Below are positions 19,444 to 32,615 of a stretch of 64,000 nt of DNA, one piece after another (position 1 is the first letter of the stretch; every line of letters begins with the position of its first letter). The notes beneath the pieces are model-generated. The model was not told the DNA's origin, ran no database searches, and saw nothing but the letters and a program-made list of their open reading frames with translations. The translations under genes were made by a program, and so were the position numbers. The stretch is from Globisporangium splendens (lineage: Eukaryota; Oomycota; Peronosporomycetes; Pythiales; Pythiaceae). The DNA is taken from assembly GCA_006386115.1 (NCBI GenBank), contig VFIW01000058.1, positions 124,001 through 188,000 on the forward strand, read 5' to 3'.

Positions 19444-21371
19444 ATGCACCAGCGCCGCACGTTTTCTCTCAGCCGTTGGGTCGCCACCGTCACGCTCTCG
19501 TCGTCACTCGGCGATTCGCCCTCGTCCGCCCGCCAGTTGACGCACACTCTCGCTCCGCCTATGCTGCGCGTTTCCCAGATGCCTGCGCTCCGCCACGCGC
19601 TCACGAGACTCGTCGCCGCGCCAACGGTCTCGAAACGATCTTTCTCGCCAGCGCTCCAGCAACTCGCGTTTGGCTCCTCCAGTTGGCAGTGGAGACAACA
19701 TCACAACCACCAAGCACACTCGCGATACTGCGGTTCTCAAGTTGCCGCTGTTTTAGCGGTTGCGACTGCTGCGGCTGGTGCTTTTGCGCTCTGTGACGCG
19801 AGCGTAGCGGAAGACAGTGAAGCGCCGCTGCGCCTCACTCCGGGAGAAGTGGATCCGTCACTCCCGACGTATACGCTAGAGCAAGTGCAAGACCACACTG
19901 GCGCGAAGAAGACGGGTGTGTGGGTGGTGTACAAGCACGGCGTGTACGATATCACCAAGTTTATTGCGTCGCACCCTGGCGGCACGAAGATCCTGCTCGC
20001 GGCGGGTAAATCGATTGAACCATTCTGGCAGCTGTATGCTGCCCACAACCACGAAGACGTACACAAGATTCTAGAGAGTTTGCGGATTGGCAACCTGTGC
20101 AAAGATGACGTTGCCGTGCTCGAGAAATTACGGAAAGAGCGATACGGTGATGGACCGTACAGCCAGGATCCGACGCGCCACCCAGCGCTCAAGGTCAACT
20201 CGAGCATGCCGTTCAACGCGGAGCCTCCGCCAGAGCTGCTGATGCAGTCGTTTATTACCCCAAACGATTTGTTTTTCGTGCGCAACCACTTGCCAGTGCC
20301 GAATGTGAACATTGACGATTACAAGCTCAAGATCACCGGAATCGGCATAGAGAAAGAAGTGGAGTTTACATTGGACGAGCTCAAGGTGAAATTCAAGCAC
20401 CACACCGTGGCCACGACGATCCAGTGTGCTGGCAACCGTCGGGCCGAGATGTCAGGCGTGAAGCAGGTGAACGGTCTGAGTTGGGATACGACTGCGCTCT
20501 CGACTGCGAACTGGACAGGCGTGCTTCTGTCGGACGTGCTTCAGAGTCTGGGGATCAGTGAAGAAGACTGCCGGCCATTGCACGATTGCGACGTGGCTGA
20601 GAACATCGGCACGTGTGACGACTGCAACTGCATCATCCAGCACGTCCAATTCGAAGGTCTTGACTGCGACACTGAGGGGAAGTCGTACGGTGCCTCGATC
20701 CCATTTGCGACGGCGGTGGATCCACGGAAGGACGTTCTACTAGCGTTCGAGATGAATGGCGAGCCGATTCCGCGGGATCACGGGTACCCGCTCCGCGTGA
20801 TCGTTCCTGGGACGGTGGGAGCACGTAACGTGAAGTTTGTGCACCGCATCGTGCTCTCGAATGTCGAGAGTCTGAGTTTCTGGCAACAGCGTGACTACCG
20901 CGGCTTCCCACCGAACGTGGACTACTCTCAAGAAGACTACTGGAAGTATGCTGGAGACTCGATCCAGGAGCTCCCTGTGCAATCGGCGATCACGGAGCCA
21001 AAGAACGGAGCCGTGCACGTCGTGGACGATGACTCCGAGTCATCGATCGTGACTGTGAAAGGCTACGCGTGGAGTGGTGGCGGTCGCAATATCATCCGAG
21101 TTGACGTCTCGGCGGACGGCGGCAAGACGTGGACGCCCGCGGTGCTGAACGAATCTGGCAGGCGACAGAAGTACAACCGCGCGTGGGCGTGGACTCCGTG
21201 GGAACTCGACATTGAAGTGCCTCCAGGCACAAAGAACTTGGATATTACATGCAAAGCCGTGGACTCGTCCTACAACGTGCAGCCGGACACGATCGCGCCG
21301 ATCTGGAACATGCGCGGTGTTCTGAACAACGCGTGGCACCGCGTGGGCGTCGAAGTCGTCGAGGAAAAGCC

Positions 21372-21406
<35 letters not shown>

Positions 21407-21429
21407 GAGAGGTGAGAGAGAAGGAATAA
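19444..21429 (+). CDS. SUOX: Sulfite oxidase (mitochondrial, cytochrome b5 + molybdopterin)
   Basis: Single-exon protein of 661 residues that oxidises sulfite to sulfate in the mitochondrial intermembrane space, passing electrons to cytochrome c. ATG 19444 starts a long Arg/Ser-rich presequence followed by a hydrophobic stretch (VAAVLAVATAAAGAFAL, ~100-116), a bipartite intermembrane-space signal as in animal enzymes. Cytochrome b5 domain ~140-215 has heme ligands His177 (SHPGGTK) and His201 (YAAHNHED). The molybdopterin domain begins RHPALKVNSSMPFNAEPPPE and includes FVRNHLPVPN and TIQCAGNRRAEMS with molybdenum-binding Cys328. A small Cys-rich insert (DCDVAENIGTCDDCNC) precedes the conserved FEGLD motif. 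The C-terminal dimerisation domain (VKGYAWSGGGR ... NLDITCKAVDSSYN) ends in an acidic poly-Glu tail not present in most homologues. Presence of this gene argues against obligate biotrophs that have lost the molybdenum cofactor pathway. Confidence 0.95.
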
Positions 21430-21658
21430 AGAGAAAACTCTTATAAGACCATGTAAATACATACCGACCCGCAAAGACGTAGGTATACTTTCGCAAAATG
21501 TGACTTTGCTGCTTTGACGCGCTCACGTAATTGCGTAGATGTCCTTGCCTGAGGAGCTAGCTATCTATAGCATGGATGCGTGTATATTTGACTGGAACTG
21601 TCAGTTCTTTGCATCACCGTTAGCTCCATAATGATAGAAACAGCACGCACTCACAAAG

Positions 21659-22429
21659 ATGGACGACATCTTTGACGACTCGCTCGTGCCCGACGTGAAC
21701 GGCATCCTCGACCTCGAGGACAAGCACTGGGTGACGCTGGGCGAGGTCGTCTGGACGTTCGCGCACTCGCTGCTCGTGCTCAACGTGTCGCGAAACCAGC
21801 TCGTGCTCATCCCATCGGAGGTCGGCAACCTCGTGTCGCTGCGCGAACTGCTCGTGCGCCAGAATCGGATCCCGTCGCTGCCCAAGCAGATCGGCAGCTG
21901 CATCCAGCTGCGCAAACTGGATCTGCACCGCAATCGCCTCACAGAACTGCCCAGCGAGTTGCAATACTGCGAGCGGCTTGAAGAGCTCGACATGTCTTAC
22001 AATGAGCTCACGACGCTACCGATGGAGCTGGGCAGGCTGCAGTGGCTGCGCGTGTTGAACGCGCGGCACAACAAGCTTACGTCGATCTCGCATACGCTCT
22101 GCGAGTGTCCGCGGCTCGAAGAGCTCGGGTGCGAGGAGAACCCGGGGCTCGAAGATATCCCCGAGTCGCTGCGTGGCAACACGAAGCTCGTGCTCTGGAT
22201 CTGCGCGACGATGAAGAAGCATCGCACCGAGGTCAAGGAGCTCGTCGACATCGACGCGGAGCTCGAGCGCATGGCGCGGCTCGGCGATCAGGAGCGGCTC
22301 CAGCTGCGTGAGCAGATCGCGGCGCTGCAGCGCGACAAGGCCGCGCTCGAGGCAGAGCGGCCGCACCACTACCTGTTCGTCAAGAAGCACGTCCTGCACG
22401 CGACGTCCGTCGTGTGCGCGCTCATGTAG
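21659..22429 (+). CDS. Leucine-rich-repeat protein with C-terminal CaaX box
   Basis: Single-exon protein of 256 residues. ATG 21659 is followed by an acidic N-terminus (DDIFDDSLVPDVNG). Residues ~35-185 are six or so SHOC2/plant-intracellular-type LRRs: LLVLNVSRNQLVLIPSEVG, LRELLVRQNRIPSLPKQIG, LRKLDLHRNRLTELPSEL, LEELDMSYNELTTLPMELG, LRVLNARHNKLTSIS. A short charged coiled coil (~210-235) follows. The last four residues are CALM, a CaaX motif with Met at the end, which predicts farnesylation and membrane attachment; the preceding basic/aromatic segment HHYLFVKKHVLHATS would assist. LRRs of this class scaffold Ras-family signalling; the partner here is unknown. The downstream 440-base gap and MCM3 are on the same strand but independently promoted. 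Confidence 0.85.
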   Translation: MDDIFDDSLVPDVNGILDLEDKHWVTLGEVVWTFAHSLLVLNVSRNQLVLIPSEVGNLVSLRELLVRQNRIPSLPKQIGSCIQLRKLDLHRNRLTELPSELQYCERLEELDMSYNELTTLPMELGRLQWLRVLNARHNKLTSISHTLCECPRLEELGCEENPGLEDIPESLRGNTKLVLWICATMKKHRTEVKELVDIDAELERMARLGDQERLQLREQIAALQRDKAALEAERPHHYLFVKKHVLHATSVVCALM

Positions 22430-22867
22430 GAAAGTAACTCACACATGCAAAATGGCTACACTGTTTGTTGACTTTAGAATGCCACTTAACTCACACCGCA
22501 AAAATTGACGCACATTTCCCTTTACTTTATCGAGAAGTTAGCCTTTTTTACAGGAATGCTTGTGTTGCCTGTTGACTTTGCGGCCACTTCAGTGGTTTCT
22601 TTTTACTTTGTCGAGAGGTTCGAGTCACTTCACCCATCCGCTCTCTTTGGCGCAAATTTGCGCGGGAAGACGCGCGCTCGACCCCACTTGAAAATCAAAT
22701 TTTGACTACCAGGTGACGCTGTTGGCTTCAAATTTGGACTTCCCGGTTGTCACTTCCCTCCTCCTTACCGCCCCGTCCGCCCATAATAACGCCAACGACC
22801 GCCAAAGCGCCTCAAAGCAGAATCGTGTGTGAGTCAAGGGTGTCCGAGCGCAAGGGAGACAGGAGAG
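22430..22867. promoter_or_regulatory. Intergenic region upstream of MCM3
   Basis: No gene was found. The region contains GCGCAAATTTGCGC-like palindromic sequence at about 22648-22665 and TTGGCTTCAAATTTGGACTTCCCGG nearby; TTTGGCGC/GCGCAAA words resemble E2F sites (TTTSGCGC), which often control MCM genes. This is suggestive only. Confidence 0.35.
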
Positions 22868-25868
<3,001 letters not shown>

Positions 25869-26004
25869 ACGCAGCACGAGCGAGTCTACACATTCGAGCA
25901 AATCAAGGGAGAGAGAGGAAGACTGAGTAAACGACACTGTGAAATTGATTTATATGGTATTTTTGGTTCTGTGAATGTCTTGCGTCCACCTCGATTGGCT
26001 GCAC

Positions 26005-26301
26005 TCACTTGTTATCTTTCTTCTCAGGAGAGAGCGCGCGCGAAGGTGCAGTTGCATCGCCTTGATCGTTTGCATCTGCTTTATCGCGCGTAGACTCATC
26101 GTTCTTGTACTGGATGAGCGTGACGTCCATGTACTCGTCCATTCCGGAGAACGCCTGGAAATGGCTCCATGGGTTCTTTGCGTCGTCGTCGCTCTGTGCG
26201 GCAATTGCATCGCGAGGCTTCTTGTCAGCGGATGGATCTGACGCAAACGCTTTGTCGTGTGCTGTTGCCACCCATCGTCCACTACGCGGCTGCCGGCGCA
26301 T
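26005..26301 (-). CDS. Small hypothetical protein
   Basis: A 98-residue ORF starting at ATG 26301 (MRRQPRSGRW). The C-terminal two thirds is hydrophilic with a more structured core, NPWSHFQAFSGMDEYMDVTL, that looks constrained, followed by a charged tail ending EKKDNK. No domain was recognised. The frame is open upstream to 26373, and a preceding exon on the same strand (26367-26561 region, MVALMAMMDARQ) is possible but no convincing splice pair was found. It lies ~140 bases beyond the MCM3 stop codon, in convergent orientation. Confidence 0.45.
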   Translation of the reverse strand: MRRQPRSGRWVATAHDKAFASDPSADKKPRDAIAAQSDDDAKNPWSHFQAFSGMDEYMDVTLIQYKNDESTRDKADANDQGDATAPSRALSPEKKDNK

Positions 26302-26911
26302 ACGAGCGCGGAGACACGCTGATGTCTGCAAAACCGTCCTCATTTGCATCATCACCACTTTTGGTGTCAGCAAGGAAGAGGTCCAAAAATGTGGAGCGTG
26401 CCAGATTGTGATGTGTGTGAGCTGACCTTATATTTCGTTGTTTGAGAAAAATCTCTATTTTTATGTTGCATGAAAAGCTGAGTCTGATGTGTGTGTGTGT
26501 GTCGTTTGTGTGTTTCTGAAGGTGCCTGTCGTGCATCCATCATCGCCATCAGAGCCACCATCTCAAGAAGCTAATTGTGCTGACCGAATACCGCACATCG
26601 AGCCATCCGCTTGAACCTGGTTGAGCAGGGCGACCAACAGAAACTCGAGACACGCCGCATTGCAGCTGGAAAAATCAAATGTGGGACACCATGCATTCAT
26701 TTCGAGCTTGTATTGAATTAAACAGCCAGACTCAGAATCTTATTCCTCTTCGTTAAAGCAAGCAAGCATGCTCATTCCGTCTAAACCACATAAACTCTTT
26801 ATTCTGATATACTTCATGAAGTGCAACTTGTCGCAGACTCAGATGGCGCCACGTCGGTGGCGTGTGAGGTGTCAAATAGGAAGAAAATGAGTGAGGCGCA
26901 TCTCGTACCTC

Positions 26912-26927
26912 CTCACTCCCCCATTTG
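26912..26927 (+). promoter_or_regulatory. Putative oomycete initiator plus FPR element
   Basis: CTCACTCCCCCATTTG matches the composite oomycete core element (initiator YCAYTYY followed directly by the flanking promoter region CAWTTT-like word). It lies 30-46 bases upstream of ATG 26958 and is the best core-promoter match in the window. Confidence 0.55.
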
Positions 26928-26957
26928 AACGCTCGCGCGCACTCCATCTGCCTCGCC

Positions 26958-28107
26958 ATGATGCTCCGCACGCCGCTCCGCTCGACCTCCGCTGCTGCGC
27001 GCGCTGTTGCGGGGCGTCCACTGCGTCCATCAACGTCGGGCAAGCGCATCTTCTGCTCTGCGACCAAGGAGAACGTGTCCAAGAGCGCCAAGATCCCGCT
27101 CAGTGTCGGCATCGCTTCAGGTGAGTTCTCTGTGTCGTTATCGCCATCTTTTGTCTATGCTTCTAGTGCTAAACCATCGGTGTGTGTGCATTGCTGTAGG
27201 TGGGGTTGCTGGGATCATTTCAGCGTTGACGGGCGTCGGGGGTGGCATCATTCTCATTCCGGTAGGGTCTCTTTGTTCTATGTGTTTCGTATATGCCAGA
27301 TCACTTCATGGATGAATGACTCGAACGTATAACCAATCGCTCTTGTAGACGTTGGCCAAGTTCACGTCGCTGTCGCAGCAAGCGATTAACGGCACGTCGA
27401 TCGGTGCCGTGACGCTGAGCGCGTCCATTGGCGCGTGGAACCACTTCGAGTCGGGAGCGTGCAACTACCCGCTCGCGTTCATGACGACGATCCCCGCGAT
27501 CATCTGCACGCGCTACGGCGTGGCAACCGCTCAGCGTCTGAGCAGCAAGCGGCTGTCGCTCGTCGTCGGCACAGCGATGCTCGCGTGCTCGCCGCTGATC
27601 TTCCTCAAGAACAGTCCACACTTTCCGAAATTGAACACGGGCGACCAGGACCCGTTGGACTTGCAGTTCTACGGCCAACCGCTGAAAGAGGGCCAGACTG
27701 TGCCGTACATTGAGCGCGTGGAGCGTGACGTTCCTGGCTTCGCGGTCGCTAATGCGAAGTACCTCGCTGCCGGCGCGTTTGCGGGCTTCATCTCGGGTCT
27801 GTGCGGCCTCGGCGGCGGCATCCTCATGACGGCGTACCTGACGGCGGCGAGTGACATGCCCCAGGAGCACATCATCGGCACGTCGTTGCTCTCGATCGTG
27901 CCCACGGCGGCATCCTCGACGTACTTCAACATCAAGGCCAAGTCGATCCACATCCCCACGGCCATTCGCGTCGGCGGCGCGCTCGCCGTCGGGGTGTACG
28001 TGACGTCCAAGTACGTGACCCACAGCGTGCCGGAGGACGTGCTGCGCGGCATCCTGGGCACGACGCTCAGCGCTGCCGCCATTGTCATGATGCGACGATC
28101 CCTATAG
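26958..28107 (+). CDS. TauE/SafE-family membrane carrier, likely organelle-targeted
   Basis: Three exons (26958-27120, 27200-27261, 27349-28107) with introns 27121-27199 (GTGAGT...CTGTAG) and 27262-27348 (GTAGGG...TTGTAG) encode 327 residues. The first ~45 residues are Arg/Ser/Ala-rich without acidic residues, a likely mitochondrial presequence. The rest is polytopic with the duplicated glycine-rich signature of TauE/SafE (DUF81) proteins: GVAGIISALTGVGGGIILIP in the first half and GAFAGFISGLCGLGGGILM in the second. Between them lie hydrophobic helices (MTTIPAIICTRYG..., LVVGTAMLACSPLIFL) and a soluble loop with KLNTGDQDPLDLQFYG. The family exports sulfite, sulfonates or related organic anions. 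With a sulfite oxidase gene 6 kb away, a role in mitochondrial sulfur-anion transport is plausible but unproven. Six to eight transmembrane segments are expected. Confidence 0.85.
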
Positions 28108-28455
28108 AGAAACATAGAGAGTGAATACCATGCGCACTTCTTTTTTGTGTGTGCTTGCTTCAATAGACACTACACAGAGTGACTATTTTGGTTGCCTTTT
28201 TTTGGTGCACAGCACGAAACAGTCCACCCGTTGAGGACACTTACAGAGCGTCCGTCCACACAAGGAGGACATCTTGATATGGCTTGCTTGAATGCACCCA
28301 TAACACTGTTAAACGGCATGAAGCACTGCAGTCTTCATGAATGAGCTGCTCGCAAAAGCACTTTTTTCAAAAATTTCTCTCTTACATACACACTCCCGAC
28401 GCAGACGATCGCTCCCATCCACCTGTTTCCCCTACGCGGTCACCAAAACAAACAT
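28108..28455. other. Convergent 3' intergenic region
   Basis: About 350 bases between the 3' ends of the TauE/SafE gene and the DUF4833-like gene. No gene or structured element was seen. Confidence 0.5.
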
Positions 28456-29534
28456 CTACTTGTTGCTCTTCTTCTCGTACACTGCTGCACCTGTGACTGG
28501 ATCGACGCCAAAGAGCTCAATGTAGTCTACCGAGGGCACCCACCCAGTGGTCATCTGCACGAACACGCGGCGCAGCAGCATGTTCTTCTTCCCGTTGATG
28601 ACCGTGCGCGCCTGCACGTTGCCGTGCTCGTCCAGCATGAGCACGCACTCGCGGTCCTTGAGCGATGACAGCGCCACCATGTACTGCTCCTTGTTGGTCG
28701 CGTGCGGCGTCGTCGTCGCGCCGTATGCCGTGTTGCGCTCGATCATGTTGAGGTCCTCGCGCGGCGCACCGTCCTTCTCGTACATGATCCAGTACACGCC
28801 CAGAGGCTTCGTTGGGTCGAGCTTATTCGCCTTCACTTGCCCGGCATACACGACCGTGTTGGAGTTCTACACCCACATATCATAATGTTCGTTAGCGTCA
28901 TGGCTATTATAGTGCGCGTTTATGCAAAATACAAATACGCAAACGCACCGTGCTGCGCTGGATGATGAACGCGACGTTGGGTTCTGCTTTAGCTACTTTT
29001 TGCAGGTGTTCATCCATCGGCAGCTTGGTCACAGCACTGCTCGTAGTCACAAAATCGCGCAATTAGCTTCATCTCAAAACATATTCGACATACAAACAGT
29101 GCATACGTATAAAGTAAGCAACGCCGTTCATACCTGCTCTTTGCCGCGGCGGCTGTGGTTGCAGCCACGACGTGCGCGCCATTGGCTGTCGCTTTCTTCT
29201 TCTTCTTCTCTCCTGCGCCGCCCTCGCTGCTCGCAGTGCTGCTCGCCTTCTTTATCTTCTGCGCCTTCTTCTTCTTCGGATCAGCCTTGCTGAGCAGCTT
29301 CTGCTTCTCCTTGATGAGCGCGTCGACGTCCTGGAGCTCCTGTGCGATCTTGCTCTTCTTGGCTTCGAGCTCGCGGATCTCGGTCTGCAGCAGCTGCTGG
29401 AAGTCCTGCTGCTCGCGGCGCAGCGCGGCCTCCAACGCCTGGATCTTGCTCTCGCGCTCGTCCAGCTCGCTCTGCAGCGCGCTCACCACGATCTGCGCCT
29501 GCTCCGTCGTCTCGTTCCCCCACAGCCAGCTCAT
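28456..29534 (-). CDS. Coiled-coil plus DUF4833-like domain protein
   Basis: Three exons (29534-29134, 29036-28949, 28866-28456) with introns 29037-29133 (GTATGA...GAGCAG) and 28867-28948 (GTGCGT...TGTAG) give 299 residues. Start MSWLWGNETTEQ at ATG 29534. Residues ~10-95 form a strong coiled coil (VVSALQSELDERESKIQAL, EIRELEAKKSKIAQELQDVD), then a Lys-rich, Ala-rich linker. From ~135 on is a compact globular domain: NVAFIIQRSTNSNTVVYAG, spliced from exons 2 and 3, then PLGVYWIMYEKDGAPREDL, ERNTAYGATTTP, RECVLMLDEHGNVQA and GWVPSVDYIELFGVDP. This order matches DUF4833, a family without known function found in bacteria and protists, as far as I can judge without a profile search. Continuity of the N-x-N-x-V-V-Y motif across the splice site supports the exon model. 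It is probably cytosolic; the coiled coil suggests oligomerisation. Confidence 0.78.
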
Positions 29535-29865
29535 CGTATTGCTTCTTTTCCTATTGCGATGGCCGACTCGGCAGTGGTGACGCGGCAGAAAAGAAAGAAG
29601 CCAGCAGCAGCCTGTCGACTTTAGCGAACTTAAAGTCAACAACAGATGTCGACTTTGTATACTTTGATGACATGAAGTGGACGATAGATGGCGATCTAGC
29701 GTGTGATGTATAGTTAGTGGAAGTCACACAGAAAGAGATTGCACTGGAACCACGTGGACATGACAGAAATTGATTCATATTGTTCGCCTTTGCGCCTCTG
29801 TTGACGCAGTTAGCTGCTGCTTTTGTTCCTATTGTTTGCTATTGGGAATCTGCTCATGGCGGCTT

Positions 29866-31000
29866 CTATTTGAACTTCTTGCGGCTCTCGAATTTGCGGA
29901 ATCGGGCCATCGCGGCATCGTCGCTCGACTGATGCTTCCCCACTGCAAACGCATCCACAGCACACAAAACCAATTCAAATGAGCACTCTCAGATGACATA
30001 TACACAATGGTGGAAACAGCTAGCGGGATAAAGGGAGGTACCGTTGCGGAAGCCGCGCTCTCGTTTCTCGTCTGCAAATGGGAACCATGGCAGCATCACA
30101 ACAATTGCGTCAAGTCCAACTCCACACCATTTAAGTGTTCTATACAAGTACCCACATTACCTTTGTTCAGATTCTTGAGCTCCGCGACGTAGTCACTGCG
30201 GTGGCGGTTGAAGTCCGTGCTGAAATTCGTCGGCAGCGCCGAACTGACGCTGAAGCGACTCGACTTGACTTTCTCCTGCTCGAGCGCGCGCTTCGTGGCC
30301 ACCACGGTCTTCTCCTTGAAGGCTGACGGCAGCTCCACCTCAGCGATACCTGTGCTCCAGACCAGCACGCCTCCGTTGCCGTTCTCGTCGCCTGCACCCT
30401 GCGGACCCTTGGACACGTCAGGTTTCAGGTGATCCGGCAGCGCGTAGAGCGCGTCTTCCTCGCTCACGAGCTCCGCTGCCGCCGCCGCATCCGGCGCTTG
30501 CGCATTGCTGTCGCTCTTCTTGCCCAGTTTCTCTTCAATGTATTGGTTTCTATACGCATAATAGACGCCAGCATAAACAAAGTCAGCACCACGTTTTTCT
30601 GGCGTGGCGTCATGGACAGACGGACGCACAGTAACTCCTCGTGCTGATCCTTTTGCGTCGTCGTGCTCTGTCCCGTGAACTGTCCATCGAGCAGATTCAA
30701 GAGCTTCTGGCCGGCGGATCCGTCTTTCTTCGGATCATGTAACCCATACTGCGGCTGTGATGACGATGACGTGGAGCTATTCGCGTCTTGCTGCTTGGAC
30801 ATCTTTTTGGCTGCGCTTTGGAGCTCCTGCCGCAAAAGCTGTGCGCGCACCCGCTGGTCCTCGCGCACCTCCTCGATGGTCTGCAGCACGTCTGCCGCCT
30901 GCTCTCCTTCTCGGTCGTCATTGTCGTCTTCGTGGCGCGTGCGCTTGCGGCCAGTCGTCGCCGTCTTCTTCCTGTTCTTCTTCTTGAATCCTATCTCCAT
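29866..31000 (-). CDS. C9orf78/Hep59 (Tls1)-like nuclear protein
   Basis: Four exons (31000-30630, 30549-30161, 30071-30042, 29942-29866) encode 288 residues; the third is a 30-base microexon. All introns (30550-30629, 30072-30160, 29943-30041) have GT/AG ends and keep frame. The protein opens with MEIGFKKKNRKK, a basic nuclear-type start. Then comes a charged helix (TIEEVREDQRVRAQLLRQEL), the family's short motif at the splice join (EELL then NQYIEEKL), a DALYALPDHLK motif, WSTGIAEVELPSAFKEKT, and LPTNFSTDFNRHRSDYVAE, which is characteristic of Hep59/C9orf78. The end is Arg/Lys-rich (AMARFRKFESRKKFK). Homologues in human (C9orf78) and fission yeast (Tls1) act in pre-mRNA splicing with Brr2, and Tls1 affects telomere length and heterochromatin through splicing. 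Confidence 0.85.
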
Positions 31001-32615
31001 ATTGATCGCTGCAGACTCTGTTGGCGATTATGACGCCGATTAGGCATCCCGTACTGTACGTATCCTCAATACAAGACTCCTCACATCGTGATGCGACCGG
31101 CCTTTTATTTGTTTGACACAAATGGGAAATAGAAGTCCGTTGACTACTGCATCAAGCGCATCAAGCAGTTCAACTGTCCATCTCGATCTTGAGCTCCACT
31201 GTCGTGAGTTACACAAGTTACTATCGGACAAGCACGCAGACTGTGCAACTTTTTGTCATTTTCGAGTGCGCGGGCCAAGCAGAATGGACAGCCGTGCTGT
31301 CTGAACGAACGAATCTACGCCACACACACGGAGCAGACGAGATGCGCTGTGTACATGGGAATCATTCGGTGGCGCCGTTCGCGTGCATGTGCATGCGGCC
31401 GGGTGACTGGCGCGCGTCGTGAGTTCGTGATTGCTTGTAATGGTTCAGCATCCACACCATTCTCCCACTATGCAGCAACACACGTTGTCTACTGACAGTG
31501 AATAACGAACCAACAGAAAGAGCTGAGCCGATCTGTGATCGCAAAATGTAGAAACGGGTCCTTTGTTGAACACATTGCCCGTTGCTGCATGCTGAAGTGC
31601 TGTTTGGTGCGAGTCTGCATGTGGGAATGCACACTGAAAATTGAACACGAGCGAGCAAGAATTCTTTCAGGTCGTATCGCGTGGCACAGTGGGTGTGTGT
31701 TTGGATGAGAATGTGCTCTCCCAGGTCCATTTGCAGCTGGCCGCCGGGATGTCGCTTTTTGTCTGGAGCCTGCGAGAAAAGCGTGGGTGAACAACCATGA
31801 ATTGCGCGAAATGGCCAGACGAGATTTTTGGCTTTGTTTTGCTCTCCCAGCTGTCTCTGCCACTCGGTTTGCGAGAAAAAACACACACAAAAGAGTTGCC
31901 CTTTTTGTCTGTTTCTGCCGTGAAAGACTGTTTGTTTTGCTGTCTAACATGCAAAGTCAAGTGGCCGCCCTCCAAGCAGCATAACTTGTGTCTGTTTCCA
32001 CCATGTGGATGCAAACATAGATTTCTACAGTCCTGACAGAAATGCATCTGTAGCGCCACGAACAATTTTCAAACATATGATGATTCGCTAGCATTCAGTA
32101 TAACAGGTGCAGTATACGCAAGGGTGCGATGCTGGGCAAACACGAACCCCTAGTCCCTCGTCACAGTGGGCACAGTGTGGGACCAACGACTAGGGCTCTA
32201 AGGCGTCGCGGGATAGGGGAAGTCAGCAGCAGGCATCTCTCTTTCTCCCTATGCAGGCAACTCTCCACGTAGTCAGCACAAAGTTCTAGATAGTCTTTCA
32301 TAACACATACGTTGTGTAAGGTCAGAAATGACAGTTCAGTCTTTACAATGTACCTCATATCCTCAACTGCCATCCTGTTAAGATCGATAATCCTTCAATA
32401 GTACATTACAATCGGAACATGACTACATAGAGAGTTGTCTGCGCAACGGTAACACCGCGTTCGAGCCTCTCTTGCCTTCCCACGCGCACTATTATGCAAA
32501 AGTGTACGGCGCGGCACCAGCGACGCAATTCAACGACCGGCAGCGCTTCCCCGGCATTCCCCGCTCCATCGCTCCACAGCCGCTGTTAGTGTGCGTGCGC
32601 CGTGACTCGTGGCAA
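31001..32615. other. 1.6-kb gap without a supported gene
   Basis: Between the divergent Hep59-like and PH-domain genes. Several ORFs of 60-170 codons on the minus strand at 31362-32065 overlap one another in different frames and look non-coding. A partly duplicated ~60-base segment (containing TGCTCTCCCAG and TGCGAGAAAA words) occurs at about 31710-31780 and 31840-31910. A 70-codon minus ORF at 32161-32373 has a charged helical segment but no start context or domain. Confidence 0.45.

Noticed and set aside
31362..32065. Overlapping minus ORFs of 132-174 codons
   Set aside because: Three frames are open over the same stretch and none has a domain or a convincing start; probably chance in low-complexity DNA.
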